Source of the DNA: Streptomyces sp. Ru62
GTDB taxonomy: Bacteria; Actinomycetota; Actinomycetes; Streptomycetales; Streptomycetaceae
Direction: 5' to 3'
Length of the DNA stretch: 64,000 nt
Assembly (NCBI RefSeq): GCF_002920615.1
Contig: NZ_PQSU01000039.1
Location: 19,210 to 83,209, forward strand
Shown here: one piece after another, positions 25,734 through 33,344 of the stretch
Layout of the letters: the number at the start of each line of letters is the position of its first letter
Numbering within the stretch: position 1 is the first letter of the stretch
Notes under the pieces: model-generated
What the model saw: the letters and a program-made list of their open reading frames with translations, nothing else
Database searches by the model: none
Told to the model about the DNA's origin: nothing
Made by a program: the position numbers and the translations under genes

Positions 25734-26378
25734 TCAGCGCCGTCCGCGCGCCCGTCCGAAGCAGCCGAGCAGTTCGTCGGTGGTCGCGACCGTGGCGACC
25801 AGCGCGAGGGTGTTGCGGATCATCGCGGGGGTGTAGTCGGCGGGCACCCCCGCGATGGCGTCGGCCGGAACGACGGCGGTGTAGCCGAGGTTGACGGCGT
25901 CGAACACCGCGTTGGGAACGGCCACGTTGGCCGAGACCCCGGCGACGATCAGCGTGCGGCAGCCGAGGTTGCGCAACAGGGCGTCGACCTCGGTGCCGTG
26001 GATCGGGGACAGCCCGTGCAGCCGCCGTACGACGAAGTCCTCCTCGGTGACCTCGATCGGGGGCGCGACGCGGACCGCGGTGCTGCCGGTCAACTGCCGC
26101 ACGGGGAGCCGTTCGGCGGCCCGGAACAGGCGCGCGTTGCGGTTCGCGCCCCGGCCGTCGGGGCGGCTCTCGGCGATCGCGTGGATCACCTGCACCCCGG
26201 TCTCGTGGGCGGCGGCGACCAGCCGGGCCACTCGGTGCAGGGCACCGGAGGAGCGTGCGACACGGGCGAGTTCGGGCAGGGCGCTGTCCGGGCCGACGAC
26301 CCCCTGCTGGCACTCGACGGTGAGCAGCACGGTGCTCGCGGGATCGAGGAGGTCGTCGAGTCGCTCGTACGACGGCAT
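25734..26378 (-). CDS. Isochorismatase-like protein without the catalytic cysteine
   Basis: The 214-residue protein has the isochorismatase (cysteine hydrolase) fold, with HGTEVDALLRNLGCRTLIVAGVSANVAV and GYTAVVPADAIAG. The triad is altered. The strand-1 aspartate is Glu22 in TVECQQG, the central lysine position is arginine (Arg118/119 in VVRRLHG), and the nucleophilic cysteine in the usual GV-T-x-x-C-V motif is Ala153. It is therefore probably not a hydrolase of the usual mechanism. It is divergent from the PNPOx-fold gene, and the shared promoter has a strong palindrome. Confidence 0.85.
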   Translation of the reverse strand: MPSYERLDDLLDPASTVLLTVECQQGVVGPDSALPELARVARSSGALHRVARLVAAAHETGVQVIHAIAESRPDGRGANRNARLFRAAERLPVRQLTGSTAVRVAPPIEVTEEDFVVRRLHGLSPIHGTEVDALLRNLGCRTLIVAGVSANVAVPNAVFDAVNLGYTAVVPADAIAGVPADYTPAMIRNTLALVATVATTDELLGCFGRARGRR

Positions 26379-26411
26379 GGCAGCGCCCCTTTGAAGACGA
26401 CGGCTTCTCTT

Positions 26412-26450
26412 TTCTGACGTGATGTCAGAAGATCACCATAGTTTTCTGAC
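26412..26450. promoter_or_regulatory. Candidate operator, TTCTGAC palindrome plus half-site
   Basis: A perfect palindrome TTCTGAC-GTGAT-GTCAGAA (26412-26430) is followed by another TTCTGAC at 26444-26450, 32 bp from the first copy, about three helical turns. It sits between the divergent isochorismatase-like and PNPOx-fold genes and is locally AT-richer than its surroundings. The binding protein is unknown. Confidence 0.6.
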
Positions 26451-26475
26451 ACGACGTGGGAGAAGAGGGGGCCGC

Positions 26476-26946
26476 ATGACCGTCGCACAGCAGCGCCGGG
26501 GCCGGAAGATCATGATGACGCCCGGCGAGCTGGACGAGTTCCTCACCACCCAGCGCACGTGCCGGGTCGCGACCGTCTCGACCGACGGCGCACCGCACGT
26601 CAGCGCCCTGTGGTTCGCCTGGGACGGCACGTCGCTGTGGCTGTACTCGGTGGTGCGCAGCCGGCGCTGGGCGCAGCTGCGCCGCGACCCCCGGGTCGCC
26701 GTCGTGGTGGACTCCGGTGAGGAGTACGACCAGTTGCGCGGGGTGGAGCTGTCCGGCCGGGTGGAGTTCGTCGGCGAGGTGCCGCGCCAGGGCGAGCTGT
26801 GCGCGGAACTGGACACCGCCGAGACGCTGTTCGCGCGCAAGAACTTCGGTCTGGACGAGATGCCGCACGACGGCCGGCACGCCTGGGCCCGGCTGACCCC
26901 GGACAAGATCGTGTCGTGGGACTTCCGGAAGCTGGGCGGGGCGTAG
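26476..26946 (+). CDS. Pyridoxamine 5'-phosphate oxidase-fold flavin/F420-binding protein
   Basis: The product is 156 residues from the ATG at 26476, preceded by GAAGAGGGGG. The split-barrel fold is clear: LDEFLTTQRTCRVATVSTDG, APHVSALWFAWDGTSLWLYS and RRWAQLRRDPRVAVVVDSGE, followed by LRGVELSGRVEFVGEVP. Such small PNPOx-like proteins bind FMN or F420 and reduce or sequester varied substrates, and few are true PdxH enzymes. Control by the palindromic site at 26412-26450 is likely. Confidence 0.87.
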   Translation: MTVAQQRRGRKIMMTPGELDEFLTTQRTCRVATVSTDGAPHVSALWFAWDGTSLWLYSVVRSRRWAQLRRDPRVAVVVDSGEEYDQLRGVELSGRVEFVGEVPRQGELCAELDTAETLFARKNFGLDEMPHDGRHAWARLTPDKIVSWDFRKLGGA

Positions 26947-27022
26947 GCCCCGGGGGGTGCCGATGACCTCGCCGTGCGGCCCGGGCCCGGCGCAGACCGG
27001 CTACGCGACCGCCGGGCCACAC

Positions 27023-27925
27023 TCAGCCCAGCTTCCGGGCCGCCGTACGCAGCGCCTCGACGGCCGCGCGGATGGAGGGCCGGCGGTCGGCGTCCGCCCG
27101 CCAGACGACGTACACATGGCGGCGCACGCGCTGCTTGAGCGGCACCAGGACCACGCCCTCGGGCACCGGGTGCCGGCCCAGCAGTGGCGCGATGCACACG
27201 CCCAACCCGGACGCGACGAGCCCGAGCTGGGTGTGGGTCTCCCCGGCGCGGTGGCCGACGATCGGCTCGACGCCCTTGGACCGCAGGGTGAACATCAGCC
27301 ACTCGTGGCAGAACTCGCCCTCGCCCCAGGTGATCCACTCGTCCTCGGCGAACTCGGTGAGGTCCACCTCGTCCCGGTCCGCGAGCCGGTGCGCCGCGGG
27401 CATGGCGACCTCGGCCGGGTCGTCCAGCAGGGGTGCCTTGACCAGGCCGTCGGGTACGGGCATCGGCTTGTTGTACCAGTCCAGGACCACCGCGAGGTCG
27501 AGGTCGCCGCGCACGACCCCGGCGATGCCCGCTTCGGGTTCCAGCTCGCTGGAGCGCACGCGCAGTCCGGGGTGCTCGGTGCGCAGGGCGCCGAGCGCGG
27601 CGGGGAACAGGCCGCGAGCGGCGGTCGGGAACGCCGACAGCCTCAGTTCGCCGACGACCTGGCCGCGGTGCGCCTCCAGGTCGGACTGGGCCAGCTCGAC
27701 CTGGGACAGGATGCGCGCCGCGTGCTCCGACAGCAGCCGGCCGGCGTCCGTGAGCCGTACGCCCCGGCCGTTCTTGGCGAGGAGCTGCTGGCCGACCTCC
27801 CGCTCCAGCTTGCCCAGCTGCTGGGAGACCGCGGACGTGGTGACGTGCAGCGCGTCGGCGGCGGCGCTGACCGAGCCGTGCCGGGCCAGGGCGTCGAGGG
27901 TGCGCAGCCGCTCCAGGTTCAACAT
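27023..27925 (-). CDS. LysR family transcriptional regulator
   Basis: The product is 300 residues from the ATG at 27925. The helix-turn-helix is at residues 1-60 (LERLRTLDALARHGSVSAAA and TTSAVSQQLGKLEREVGQQL), followed by the linker helix and a LysR substrate-binding domain (LRLSAFPTAARGLFPAALGAL; GLGVCIAPLLGRHPVPEGVV). It diverges from an EamA exporter gene with a 74-bp intergenic region holding a LysR-type dyad, the usual layout for a regulator controlling its neighbour, here probably an amino-acid or metabolite exporter. Confidence 0.92.
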   Translation of the reverse strand: MLNLERLRTLDALARHGSVSAAADALHVTTSAVSQQLGKLEREVGQQLLAKNGRGVRLTDAGRLLSEHAARILSQVELAQSDLEAHRGQVVGELRLSAFPTAARGLFPAALGALRTEHPGLRVRSSELEPEAGIAGVVRGDLDLAVVLDWYNKPMPVPDGLVKAPLLDDPAEVAMPAAHRLADRDEVDLTEFAEDEWITWGEGEFCHEWLMFTLRSKGVEPIVGHRAGETHTQLGLVASGLGVCIAPLLGRHPVPEGVVLVPLKQRVRRHVYVVWRADADRRPSIRAAVEALRTAARKLG

Positions 27926-27958
27926 GTAAGCGATTCTAAGAGGTATCACGTGAGAAAT

Positions 27959-27975
27959 CTCGATTGTGCTACGAG
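27959..27975. promoter_or_regulatory. Candidate LysR binding dyad
   Basis: CTCG-N9-CGAG lies midway between the divergent lysR and EamA start codons (25-41 bp upstream of the exporter ATG). The arm spacing suits the T-N11-A type site of LysR proteins. Assignment is from position and form. Confidence 0.5.
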
Positions 27976-27999
27976 GTTGTCTCCCCCATCGTGGAGACC

Positions 28000-28941
28000 A
28001 TGAGCACGGTCACCGCATCGACCCGAACCAGGTCCCAGTCCCCCGCCCCCACCCGGCCGCGCACCCGCCTCGGCTGGCGGGCCCGCTTCGGCATCCTGTC
28101 CTTGATCTGGGGTTTCAGCTTCCTGTTGATCAAGGTGGGGACCGAGGGGTACGCGCCCTTCCAGGTCACCCTCGGACGGCTGGTGTTCGGTACGGCGGTC
28201 CTGGTGGCGGCGATGGCGGTGAAGCGGGAGCGGCTGCCGCGCGGGGCCCGGCTGTGGGGGCGCATGGCGGTCGCCGCGTTCCTGCTGAACGCCCTGCCGT
28301 TCTCCCTGTTCGCCTACTCGGAGCTCACGATCCCGTCCACCCTGGCCGGCATCTGCAACGCCACGTCCCCCCTGTGGGGCATGGCCCTGTCCCTGGTGGC
28401 CCTGTCCGAGGACCGGCCGACCCGGGTGCGCGTCGCAGGGCTCGGCCTGGGCTTCCTGGGCGTCCTCACCGTGCTCGGCGCCTGGCAGGGCTTCCACGGG
28501 CTGGACGCCACGGGTACGGCGATGGCGCTGCTGGCCTCGCTGAGCTATCCGGTCGGCTGGATCTATGTCCGGCGGACACTGGCCGGCACGGGGAACTCCC
28601 ATCTGTCGATGACCGGGGGCCAGTTGCTGCTGGCGACCGTGCAGCTGGCCGTGGTGACACCCATGTTCACCGGCGTCCCGGAGCACTTCGCCGTCGTTCC
28701 CCTGCTGGCCGTCGCCGCGCTGGGCGCACTGGGCACCGGGCTGGCGGTGCTGATCCAGTACGGGCTGGTCGCCGAGGTCGGGCCCACCACCGCCCAGATG
28801 GTCACGTACTTCATCCCCGTCATCGCCACGGCCGCGGGGGTGGCGATCCTCGGGGAGTCCCTGCGGTGGACCACGCCGCTCGGGGCGGTGATCGTGCTGG
28901 CGGGGGCCGCGCTCACGCAGGTGCGAGGCAAGGGCGCCTGA
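28000..28941 (+). CDS. EamA/DMT family exporter
   Basis: The product is 313 residues from the ATG at 28000 with GTGGAG upstream. Ten membrane helices form two EamA repeats of five: the first from FGILSLIWGFSFLLIKVGTEG to about residue 165, the second from GTAMALLASLSYPVGWIYVRR to the end. These transporters export amino acids, purines or drugs. Divergence from lysR suggests induction by the exported metabolite acting through LysR. Confidence 0.9.
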   Translation: MSTVTASTRTRSQSPAPTRPRTRLGWRARFGILSLIWGFSFLLIKVGTEGYAPFQVTLGRLVFGTAVLVAAMAVKRERLPRGARLWGRMAVAAFLLNALPFSLFAYSELTIPSTLAGICNATSPLWGMALSLVALSEDRPTRVRVAGLGLGFLGVLTVLGAWQGFHGLDATGTAMALLASLSYPVGWIYVRRTLAGTGNSHLSMTGGQLLLATVQLAVVTPMFTGVPEHFAVVPLLAVAALGALGTGLAVLIQYGLVAEVGPTTAQMVTYFIPVIATAAGVAILGESLRWTTPLGAVIVLAGAALTQVRGKGA

Positions 28942-29033
28942 GGGGTGGGCCGTGGGGGTGCGGGGTCCGTGGTGGCCTCACGCGCCCACGCGGCGGAGCC
29001 TCGCATCGATGCCACGCCCCTCTCCGACGTCCC

Positions 29034-30374
29034 CTAGCCATAGGTGCGGGCCGGACTCGGGCGCACCGCCGCCGCCACCGCGTCGGCCAGCGGAGTGATG
29101 TCCTCCTCGGTGAGCGGTGAGATCGTGATGCGCACCGCCTGCCGCGAGGCCAGGCGGAAGCGGGCGCCCGGGGCGACCGCCCAGCCCCTGTGGAGCAGGC
29201 GGGCGATGGCTCCCGTCTCGTCGGGGACCGGGACCCAGACGTTCATGCCGCTGCGTCCGTGCGCGACGACCCCCCGCTCCGCCAGCGCGTCGACCAGCCC
29301 GCTCCTGCGGGCCCGGTACGCCTCCGCCACGGCCGCCCGGTCGACCGCGCCATGGGTCCACAGGTGGGCCACGGCCCGTTGCAGGAGGAGGCTCACCCAG
29401 CCGGGGCCCAGGCGCTGGCGGCCGCGGACCCTGTCGACGGTGACGGCGTCCCCGGTGAGGACGGCGAGGCGCAGGTCGGGGCCGTAAGCCTTGGCGGCCG
29501 AGCGGACGAAGGCCCAGTGGTGGGTGACGCCCGCGAGGGGGTGCAGCGGCAGGTCGACGATGCCGTGGCCGTGGTCGTCCTCGATGAGCAGGGTCCCCGG
29601 ATGGTCGCGCAGCACCGCGCGCAGGGCACGCGCGCGGGTGGCGGTGACCGAGGCACCGGTCGGGTTCTGGGCCCGGTCGGTGACGATCAGGGCGCGGGCG
29701 CCGGATTCCAGGGCGCGGCGCAGGTCGTCGGCGCGCGGTCCGTCGTCGTCCACGCCGACCGGCGCCGTGTGCAGGCCCAGGGCGGGGACGAGGTCGAGGA
29801 GGCTGCCCCAGCCGGGGTCCTCGACGGCGACCGTGTCGCCGGGCCTGAGGTGCGCGGTGAGGACGCGTTCGACGGCGTCAAGGGAGCCGGAGGTCACGGT
29901 CAGCGGGGCCGCCGGGACGCCGTCGGCGTCGAGTTCGGCGCGGGCGAGGCGGGCCAGGTCCGCGTCCACGGGGTCGTCGCCGTAGCGGACGGGGCGGCGG
30001 TCGCCCTGCTCGGCCGCCGCGGCGAGGGCCGGGGCCAGGCGGGGCAGCAGGGCCGGGTCGGGATTGCCCGTGGAGAGGTCCCGGCCTCCGGGGGGCACCT
30101 CCACGCGCAGCTGCTCACGGCCGGTGGTGGCCGGCTTGGGGCGGACACGGCTGCCCCGGCGGCCGGCCGTCTCGATCACCCCGCGTTCGCGCAGGATGCG
30201 GTAGGCGGCGGCGACCGTGTTCGCGTTCACTCCGAGCTGGGCCGCCAACTCCCGCATGGGCGGCAGGGCTTCGCCCGGTCGCAGCTGGCCGCTGCCGACC
30301 GCCTGCTCGACGCCGGCCGCGATCTCGGCTGCGCCGCGCCCGGTGATCCGATATTCTCCTAGCACAAAGAGCAT
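29034..30374 (-). CDS. MocR/PdxR-type GntR-aminotransferase regulator
   Basis: This 446-residue protein fuses a GntR winged helix (residues about 8-75: YRITGRGAAEIAAGVEQAV, MRELAAQLGVNANTVAAAYRIL) to a fold-type I aminotransferase domain. The PLP-binding lysine is Lys295 in RSAAKAYGPD, with NPTG and IEDDHG also present. MocR proteins sense PLP or a related compound. It is divergent from a PNPOx-family gene, the classical arrangement of PdxR. Direct repeats that overlap its own start region are probable operators. No Shine-Dalgarno is evident; a GTG at 30365 is an alternative start. Confidence 0.9.
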   Translation of the reverse strand: MLFVLGEYRITGRGAAEIAAGVEQAVGSGQLRPGEALPPMRELAAQLGVNANTVAAAYRILRERGVIETAGRRGSRVRPKPATTGREQLRVEVPPGGRDLSTGNPDPALLPRLAPALAAAAEQGDRRPVRYGDDPVDADLARLARAELDADGVPAAPLTVTSGSLDAVERVLTAHLRPGDTVAVEDPGWGSLLDLVPALGLHTAPVGVDDDGPRADDLRRALESGARALIVTDRAQNPTGASVTATRARALRAVLRDHPGTLLIEDDHGHGIVDLPLHPLAGVTHHWAFVRSAAKAYGPDLRLAVLTGDAVTVDRVRGRQRLGPGWVSLLLQRAVAHLWTHGAVDRAAVAEAYRARRSGLVDALAERGVVAHGRSGMNVWVPVPDETGAIARLLHRGWAVAPGARFRLASRQAVRITISPLTEEDITPLADAVAAAVRPSPARTYG

Positions 30375-30391
30375 TATGCACTAGTACAAAA
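30359..30391. promoter_or_regulatory. Candidate MocR operator, direct repeats
   Basis: CTAGCACAAA (30359-30368) and CTAGTACAAA (30381-30390) form a direct repeat with a 22-bp period, two helical turns. MocR regulators are known to bind such direct repeats. The sites overlap the MocR start codon and lie 27-58 bp upstream of the PNPOx ATG, so one site set could control both genes. Confidence 0.6.
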
Positions 30392-30416
30392 TCCGCCGCC
30401 ACTGGAGGGGACCGCC

Positions 30417-31097
30417 ATGCAGGGCACGACCGAGGACACACGGGCCGCCGCCTACACGCCGACCGACCGGACCGTGCCCACGCGCTCCGCCGAGCGGGCG
30501 TCCTACGACAAGGAGCTGGTCCACGCGATCCTGGACGAGGGGTACGTCTGCCACCTCGGCTTCGTCCGGGACGGCGCGCCGGTGGTGCTGCCGACGCTGT
30601 ACGGCCGGGTCGGCGAGCGGCTCTACGTGCACGGCTCGACCGGTTCCCGGCCGCTGCGGATGACCGGCCAGGCCGACCCGGGCCTGCCGGTGTGCCTGAC
30701 GGTCACCCACGTCGACGGGCTGGTGCTGGCCCGCTCCGCCTTCCACCACTCGATCAACTACCGCTCGGTCGTGGTGCACGGCACCGCGCACGAGGTCACC
30801 GACCCCGAGGAGCGGCGGCTGGCCCTGGACGCGCTGGTCGACCACGTCGTGCCGGGCCGGTCCGCCGACTCCCGGCCCGCGAACAAGAAGGAGCTGGCCG
30901 CCACCGCGGTCATCCGCCTGGACCTGGAGGAGGTCTCGGCCAAGGTCCGCACCGGCGACGCCAACGACGAGCCCGAGGACATGGGCCTGCCGCACTGGGC
31001 CGGGGTCGTCCCGCTCCGCAAGGGCTACGGCACACCGGTCCGCAACGCCGACCTGGCGCCCGGCATCGAGCTGCCGGACTACCTGGCGACGCGGTAG
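30417..31097 (+). CDS. Pyridoxamine 5'-phosphate oxidase-family flavoprotein
   Basis: This 226-residue protein has GGAGGGG upstream of the ATG. It belongs to the nitroimidazole-resistance/FMN-binding split-barrel group: DKELVHAILDEGYVCHLGFV, APVVLPTLYGRVGERLYVHGSTGS, LTVTHVDGLVLARSAFHHSINYRSVVVHG. His and Ser in AFHHSINYRS are typical flavin-site residues. The catalytic role is unknown; the divergent MocR gene suggests a link to vitamin B6 or amine metabolism. Confidence 0.88.
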   Translation: MQGTTEDTRAAAYTPTDRTVPTRSAERASYDKELVHAILDEGYVCHLGFVRDGAPVVLPTLYGRVGERLYVHGSTGSRPLRMTGQADPGLPVCLTVTHVDGLVLARSAFHHSINYRSVVVHGTAHEVTDPEERRLALDALVDHVVPGRSADSRPANKKELAATAVIRLDLEEVSAKVRTGDANDEPEDMGLPHWAGVVPLRKGYGTPVRNADLAPGIELPDYLATR

Positions 31098-31107
31098 CGG
31101 CCGAGGG

Positions 31108-32064
31108 TCACACCGCGGCCGGCTCCCGCCGTCCGGCCGCGCGGGCCTCGCTCACCGCCAGGCCCGCGACCGCGCCGAGCATCAGCAGGGTGCCGGCCGC
31201 CGTGGTCACCGTGAGCCGCTCGCCGAGCAGGACGACGGCGAGCACGGCCGCGGTCACCGGCTCCAGCAGCATGATCACCGAGACGGTGGCGGACCGGACG
31301 ACGGCGGCTCCGGCGAAGTAGAACGCGTAGGCGAGGGCCGTGGGCACGGCGGCGATGTACAGCAGCAGCCACAGCAGCCGGGCCGGGTGGGCGGTGTGCG
31401 GGAGCAGCCCCTCCCCCGCCGCGAACGGCAGCAGGCACAGGCTGCTCACGGCGAAAGCGCCCACCGTGGTGGTGGCGGCGTCGGTGCCGCCGCCCCTCCC
31501 CCACCAGCGCGTCAGCAGGGTCATCACGCCGTAACCGGCCGCCGAGGCCAGGGCCAGCAGCACACCCGCCGGACGTACGGTCGCGGCCGAGCCGCCGAAG
31601 GTGAGCACGGCCAGCCCGGCGAGCGCGCCGGCGACCGCCGCGGCACCACCGGCGCCGAGTCGTTCCCCGAGCAGCAGCCGGGCGCCGATGGCGATGAGCA
31701 CCGGGCCCGCGCCGAGGGTCACGACGGTGGCCACGGCCAGCCCGGTCGACGCCACGGCCGCGAAGTACGCAGTCTGGAAGACGGCCAGGCCGAGCCCGGT
31801 GGCCAGCGCCCTCGTGAGCGCCCGGCGCACGGGCCGGGCCTGGGCCGTACGGCGGACGCGCGGCCGCAGCAGCCGGCCGGCCGACAGGAGGGCGAGCCCC
31901 AGCGCGCAGCGCCAGAAGGAGAGGGCGAAGGCGCCCATGTCGCTGGTCCGGTAGACCAGCGAGGCGGCGGCGCCCGCGGTGCCCCAGGCGGCACCGGTGA
32001 CGATCAGGTAGAGCAGGCCACGCCCGACGGGCAGGCCTGAAGCAGGGTGCGACAAGGTCGACAA
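31108..32064 (-). CDS. EamA/DMT family exporter with TTG start and structured leader
   Basis: The product is 318 residues from a TTG at 32064; GGAGAG lies 6 bases upstream and no ATG/GTG fits the conserved start. Ten helices in two EamA repeats are seen: YLIVTGAAWGTAGAAASLVY at the start, LASAAGYGVMTLLTRWWGRGG beginning the second half. The last codons run into a small alanine/arginine tail. The 181-nt leader carries a 13-codon ORF and alternative hairpins, and the segment UGCGGA at the Shine-Dalgarno can pair upstream, so post-transcriptional control is plausible. The cargo is unknown, probably amino acids or related metabolites. Confidence 0.87.
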   Translation of the reverse strand: MSTLSHPASGLPVGRGLLYLIVTGAAWGTAGAAASLVYRTSDMGAFALSFWRCALGLALLSAGRLLRPRVRRTAQARPVRRALTRALATGLGLAVFQTAYFAAVASTGLAVATVVTLGAGPVLIAIGARLLLGERLGAGGAAAVAGALAGLAVLTFGGSAATVRPAGVLLALASAAGYGVMTLLTRWWGRGGGTDAATTTVGAFAVSSLCLLPFAAGEGLLPHTAHPARLLWLLLYIAAVPTALAYAFYFAGAAVVRSATVSVIMLLEPVTAAVLAVVLLGERLTVTTAAGTLLMLGAVAGLAVSEARAAGRREPAAV

Positions 32065-32245
32065 GGGAATCTCTCCGCAGAAGACGCACGTGGACGTGCG
32101 GAAGTTCGGGAGCGTCCCGCTCCGGCGGGGCGCGCGGACTTCATCTGCGGGCAGCACCGTCCGGCCCGGCACGCGTGCGCCGGGCGGGTCCCGGAGGCCC
32201 GCCTCAGGCGGCCGGGGGCGAGAGGACGAGTGCGTGGTGCGCCAT
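32065..32245 (-). promoter_or_regulatory. Candidate attenuator leader of the TTG-started EamA gene
   Basis: Read on the minus strand from the leader-peptide ATG, the leader holds competing hairpins. Hairpin A: 32207-32211 with 32199-32203, three-base loop equal to the stop codon of the peptide. Hairpin B: 32198-32203 with 32183-32188. Hairpin C: 32179-32184 with 32165-32170. B shares its 5' arm with A and two bases with C. A later 7-bp hairpin (32085-32100) stands next to the Shine-Dalgarno. This is the 1:2, 2:3, 3:4 arrangement of amino-acid attenuators, but there is no U-run and the DNA is extremely GC-rich. Confidence 0.45.
32204..32245 (-). CDS. Putative 13-codon leader peptide
   Basis: ATG at 32245 to TGA at 32204 encodes MAHHALVLSPPAA. 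TAGAGT sits exactly 7 nt before the ATG, so the transcript probably begins at the A of the ATG and is leaderless. The stop codon is inside the loop of a hairpin formed with the peptide's final alanine codons. Tandem histidines, Leu-Val-Leu and a Pro-Pro pair are the residues at which translation speed might be sensed. It resembles Streptomyces biosynthetic leader peptides in form only. Confidence 0.45.
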   Translation of the reverse strand: MAHHALVLSPPAA

Positions 32246-32252
32246 GATCCGG

Positions 32253-32282
32253 ACTCTAGGCGGCGGTGCCCCGCGCGGACAA
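32253..32282 (-). promoter_or_regulatory. Sigma-70-type promoter for the EamA leader
   Basis: On the minus strand, TTGTCC (32277-32282) and TAGAGT (32253-32258) are separated by 18 bp and end 7 bp before the leader ATG. The -10 element overlaps the TAG stop codon of the upstream EamA gene (32256-32258). Predicted from consensus, not measured. Confidence 0.5.
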
Positions 32283-33260
32283 CTCCCTTTCCGCGCCACC
32301 CGAGGCGACCGGCTCCGCGGAGCCCTCGGCCGGGGTGGCGGACTGGGCGATGAACGCGCCGACCAGGACGACCGCGCCCCCGGCGACCTGCGGCGCGGAC
32401 AGGTGCTCGCCGAGCAGCACCCAGGCCAGCACGGTGGCGATGACCGCCTCCAGACAGGCGACGACCCCGGCGACCTGCGGAGACAGCCGGCGCACGGACA
32501 GCACACCGGTGACGTACGCGATCACCGTGGCGACCAGCACGATCCAGCCGAGCAGGGCGACGGCCGGTACGGCGGTGCCGTTCAGGCTCGCGGAGCCCCC
32601 CAGCACCGACCAGTCCATGCCCCAGGGGCGGGCCACCACGGTCAGCACGGCGGCGCCGACGAGCAGCCCGTAGGCGATGACACCGAGCGGGTCCGGCGCC
32701 GCGTCGCCCGCGTCGCTGCCCTGGTCGGACAGCACGAAGTAGCCGACCTGGCAGCAGGCGGCGCCGAGCGCGAACACCAGGCCCAGCGCGTCGAAGCTCA
32801 GGCCGGACCAGACCTCGACCACGCAGGCGAGGCCGCCGGCGGCGAGGACGACGCCGAGGGCGGCCGCGCGGCTGACGGGCCGCCGCTGCACGAACCGCAC
32901 CCAGCCGAGCACCAGGGCGGGCGCCAGGTACTCGATGAGCAGGGCCACGCCTACCGGAATGCGGGAGAGCGCGGCGAAGTAACAGGTCTGGACACCGGCG
33001 ACGGCGAGCAGCCCGAACCCGGCGAGCAGCGCAGGCCGCCGGCGCGGCAGCGCCCGGTGCCGGATCGCGACCGGCAGCATCACCAGGGCGGCGCCCGCCA
33101 CCCGCAGCCACACCACGTGGAGCGGGTCGAGTCCCGCCTCGATCAGCGGCTTGGCGGCCACTCCGGACCCGCCGAAGGCCAGCGCCGAGCCGAGCGCGAG
33201 ACCGAGCCCGGCTCCCTTGCCGGGGCTGTCCTGACTGCTCACAGACGTATGCACCGGCAC
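32256..33260 (-). CDS. EamA family exporter, RhtA-like
   Basis: The product is 334 residues from a GTG at 33260 (no good Shine-Dalgarno). Ten helices are seen, beginning LGLALGSALAFGGSGVAAKPLI and LDPLHVVWLRVAGAALVMLP, with the second EamA half from LGLVFALGAACCQVGYFVLSD. The form is that of RhtA/YedA-type threonine/homoserine exporters; the last 35 residues are a polar tail. Its stop codon carries the promoter of the next EamA leader, so the two exporter genes are separable transcription units in tandem. Confidence 0.88.
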   Translation of the reverse strand: MPVHTSVSSQDSPGKGAGLGLALGSALAFGGSGVAAKPLIEAGLDPLHVVWLRVAGAALVMLPVAIRHRALPRRRPALLAGFGLLAVAGVQTCYFAALSRIPVGVALLIEYLAPALVLGWVRFVQRRPVSRAAALGVVLAAGGLACVVEVWSGLSFDALGLVFALGAACCQVGYFVLSDQGSDAGDAAPDPLGVIAYGLLVGAAVLTVVARPWGMDWSVLGGSASLNGTAVPAVALLGWIVLVATVIAYVTGVLSVRRLSPQVAGVVACLEAVIATVLAWVLLGEHLSAPQVAGGAVVLVGAFIAQSATPAEGSAEPVASGGAERELSARGTAA

Positions 33261-33275
33261 ATGATGGCAGGAGAC

Positions 33276-33306
33276 GACAGGTGCGTCACTCCTGATGACA
33301 CCTGTC
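33276..33306. promoter_or_regulatory. Long dyad upstream of the RhtA-like gene
   Basis: GACAGGTG (33276-33283) and CACCTGTC (33299-33306) are perfect 8-bp arms with a 15-bp centre that itself contains GTCA/TGAC. The dyad is 16-46 bp upstream of the exporter GTG and 39 bp after the stop of the Clp-N gene, so it may be an operator or a terminator. Confidence 0.5.
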
Positions 33307-33344
33307 TCAGCTGATGGACGGCCGCGGGAGGAGGGGCCGCGGGG

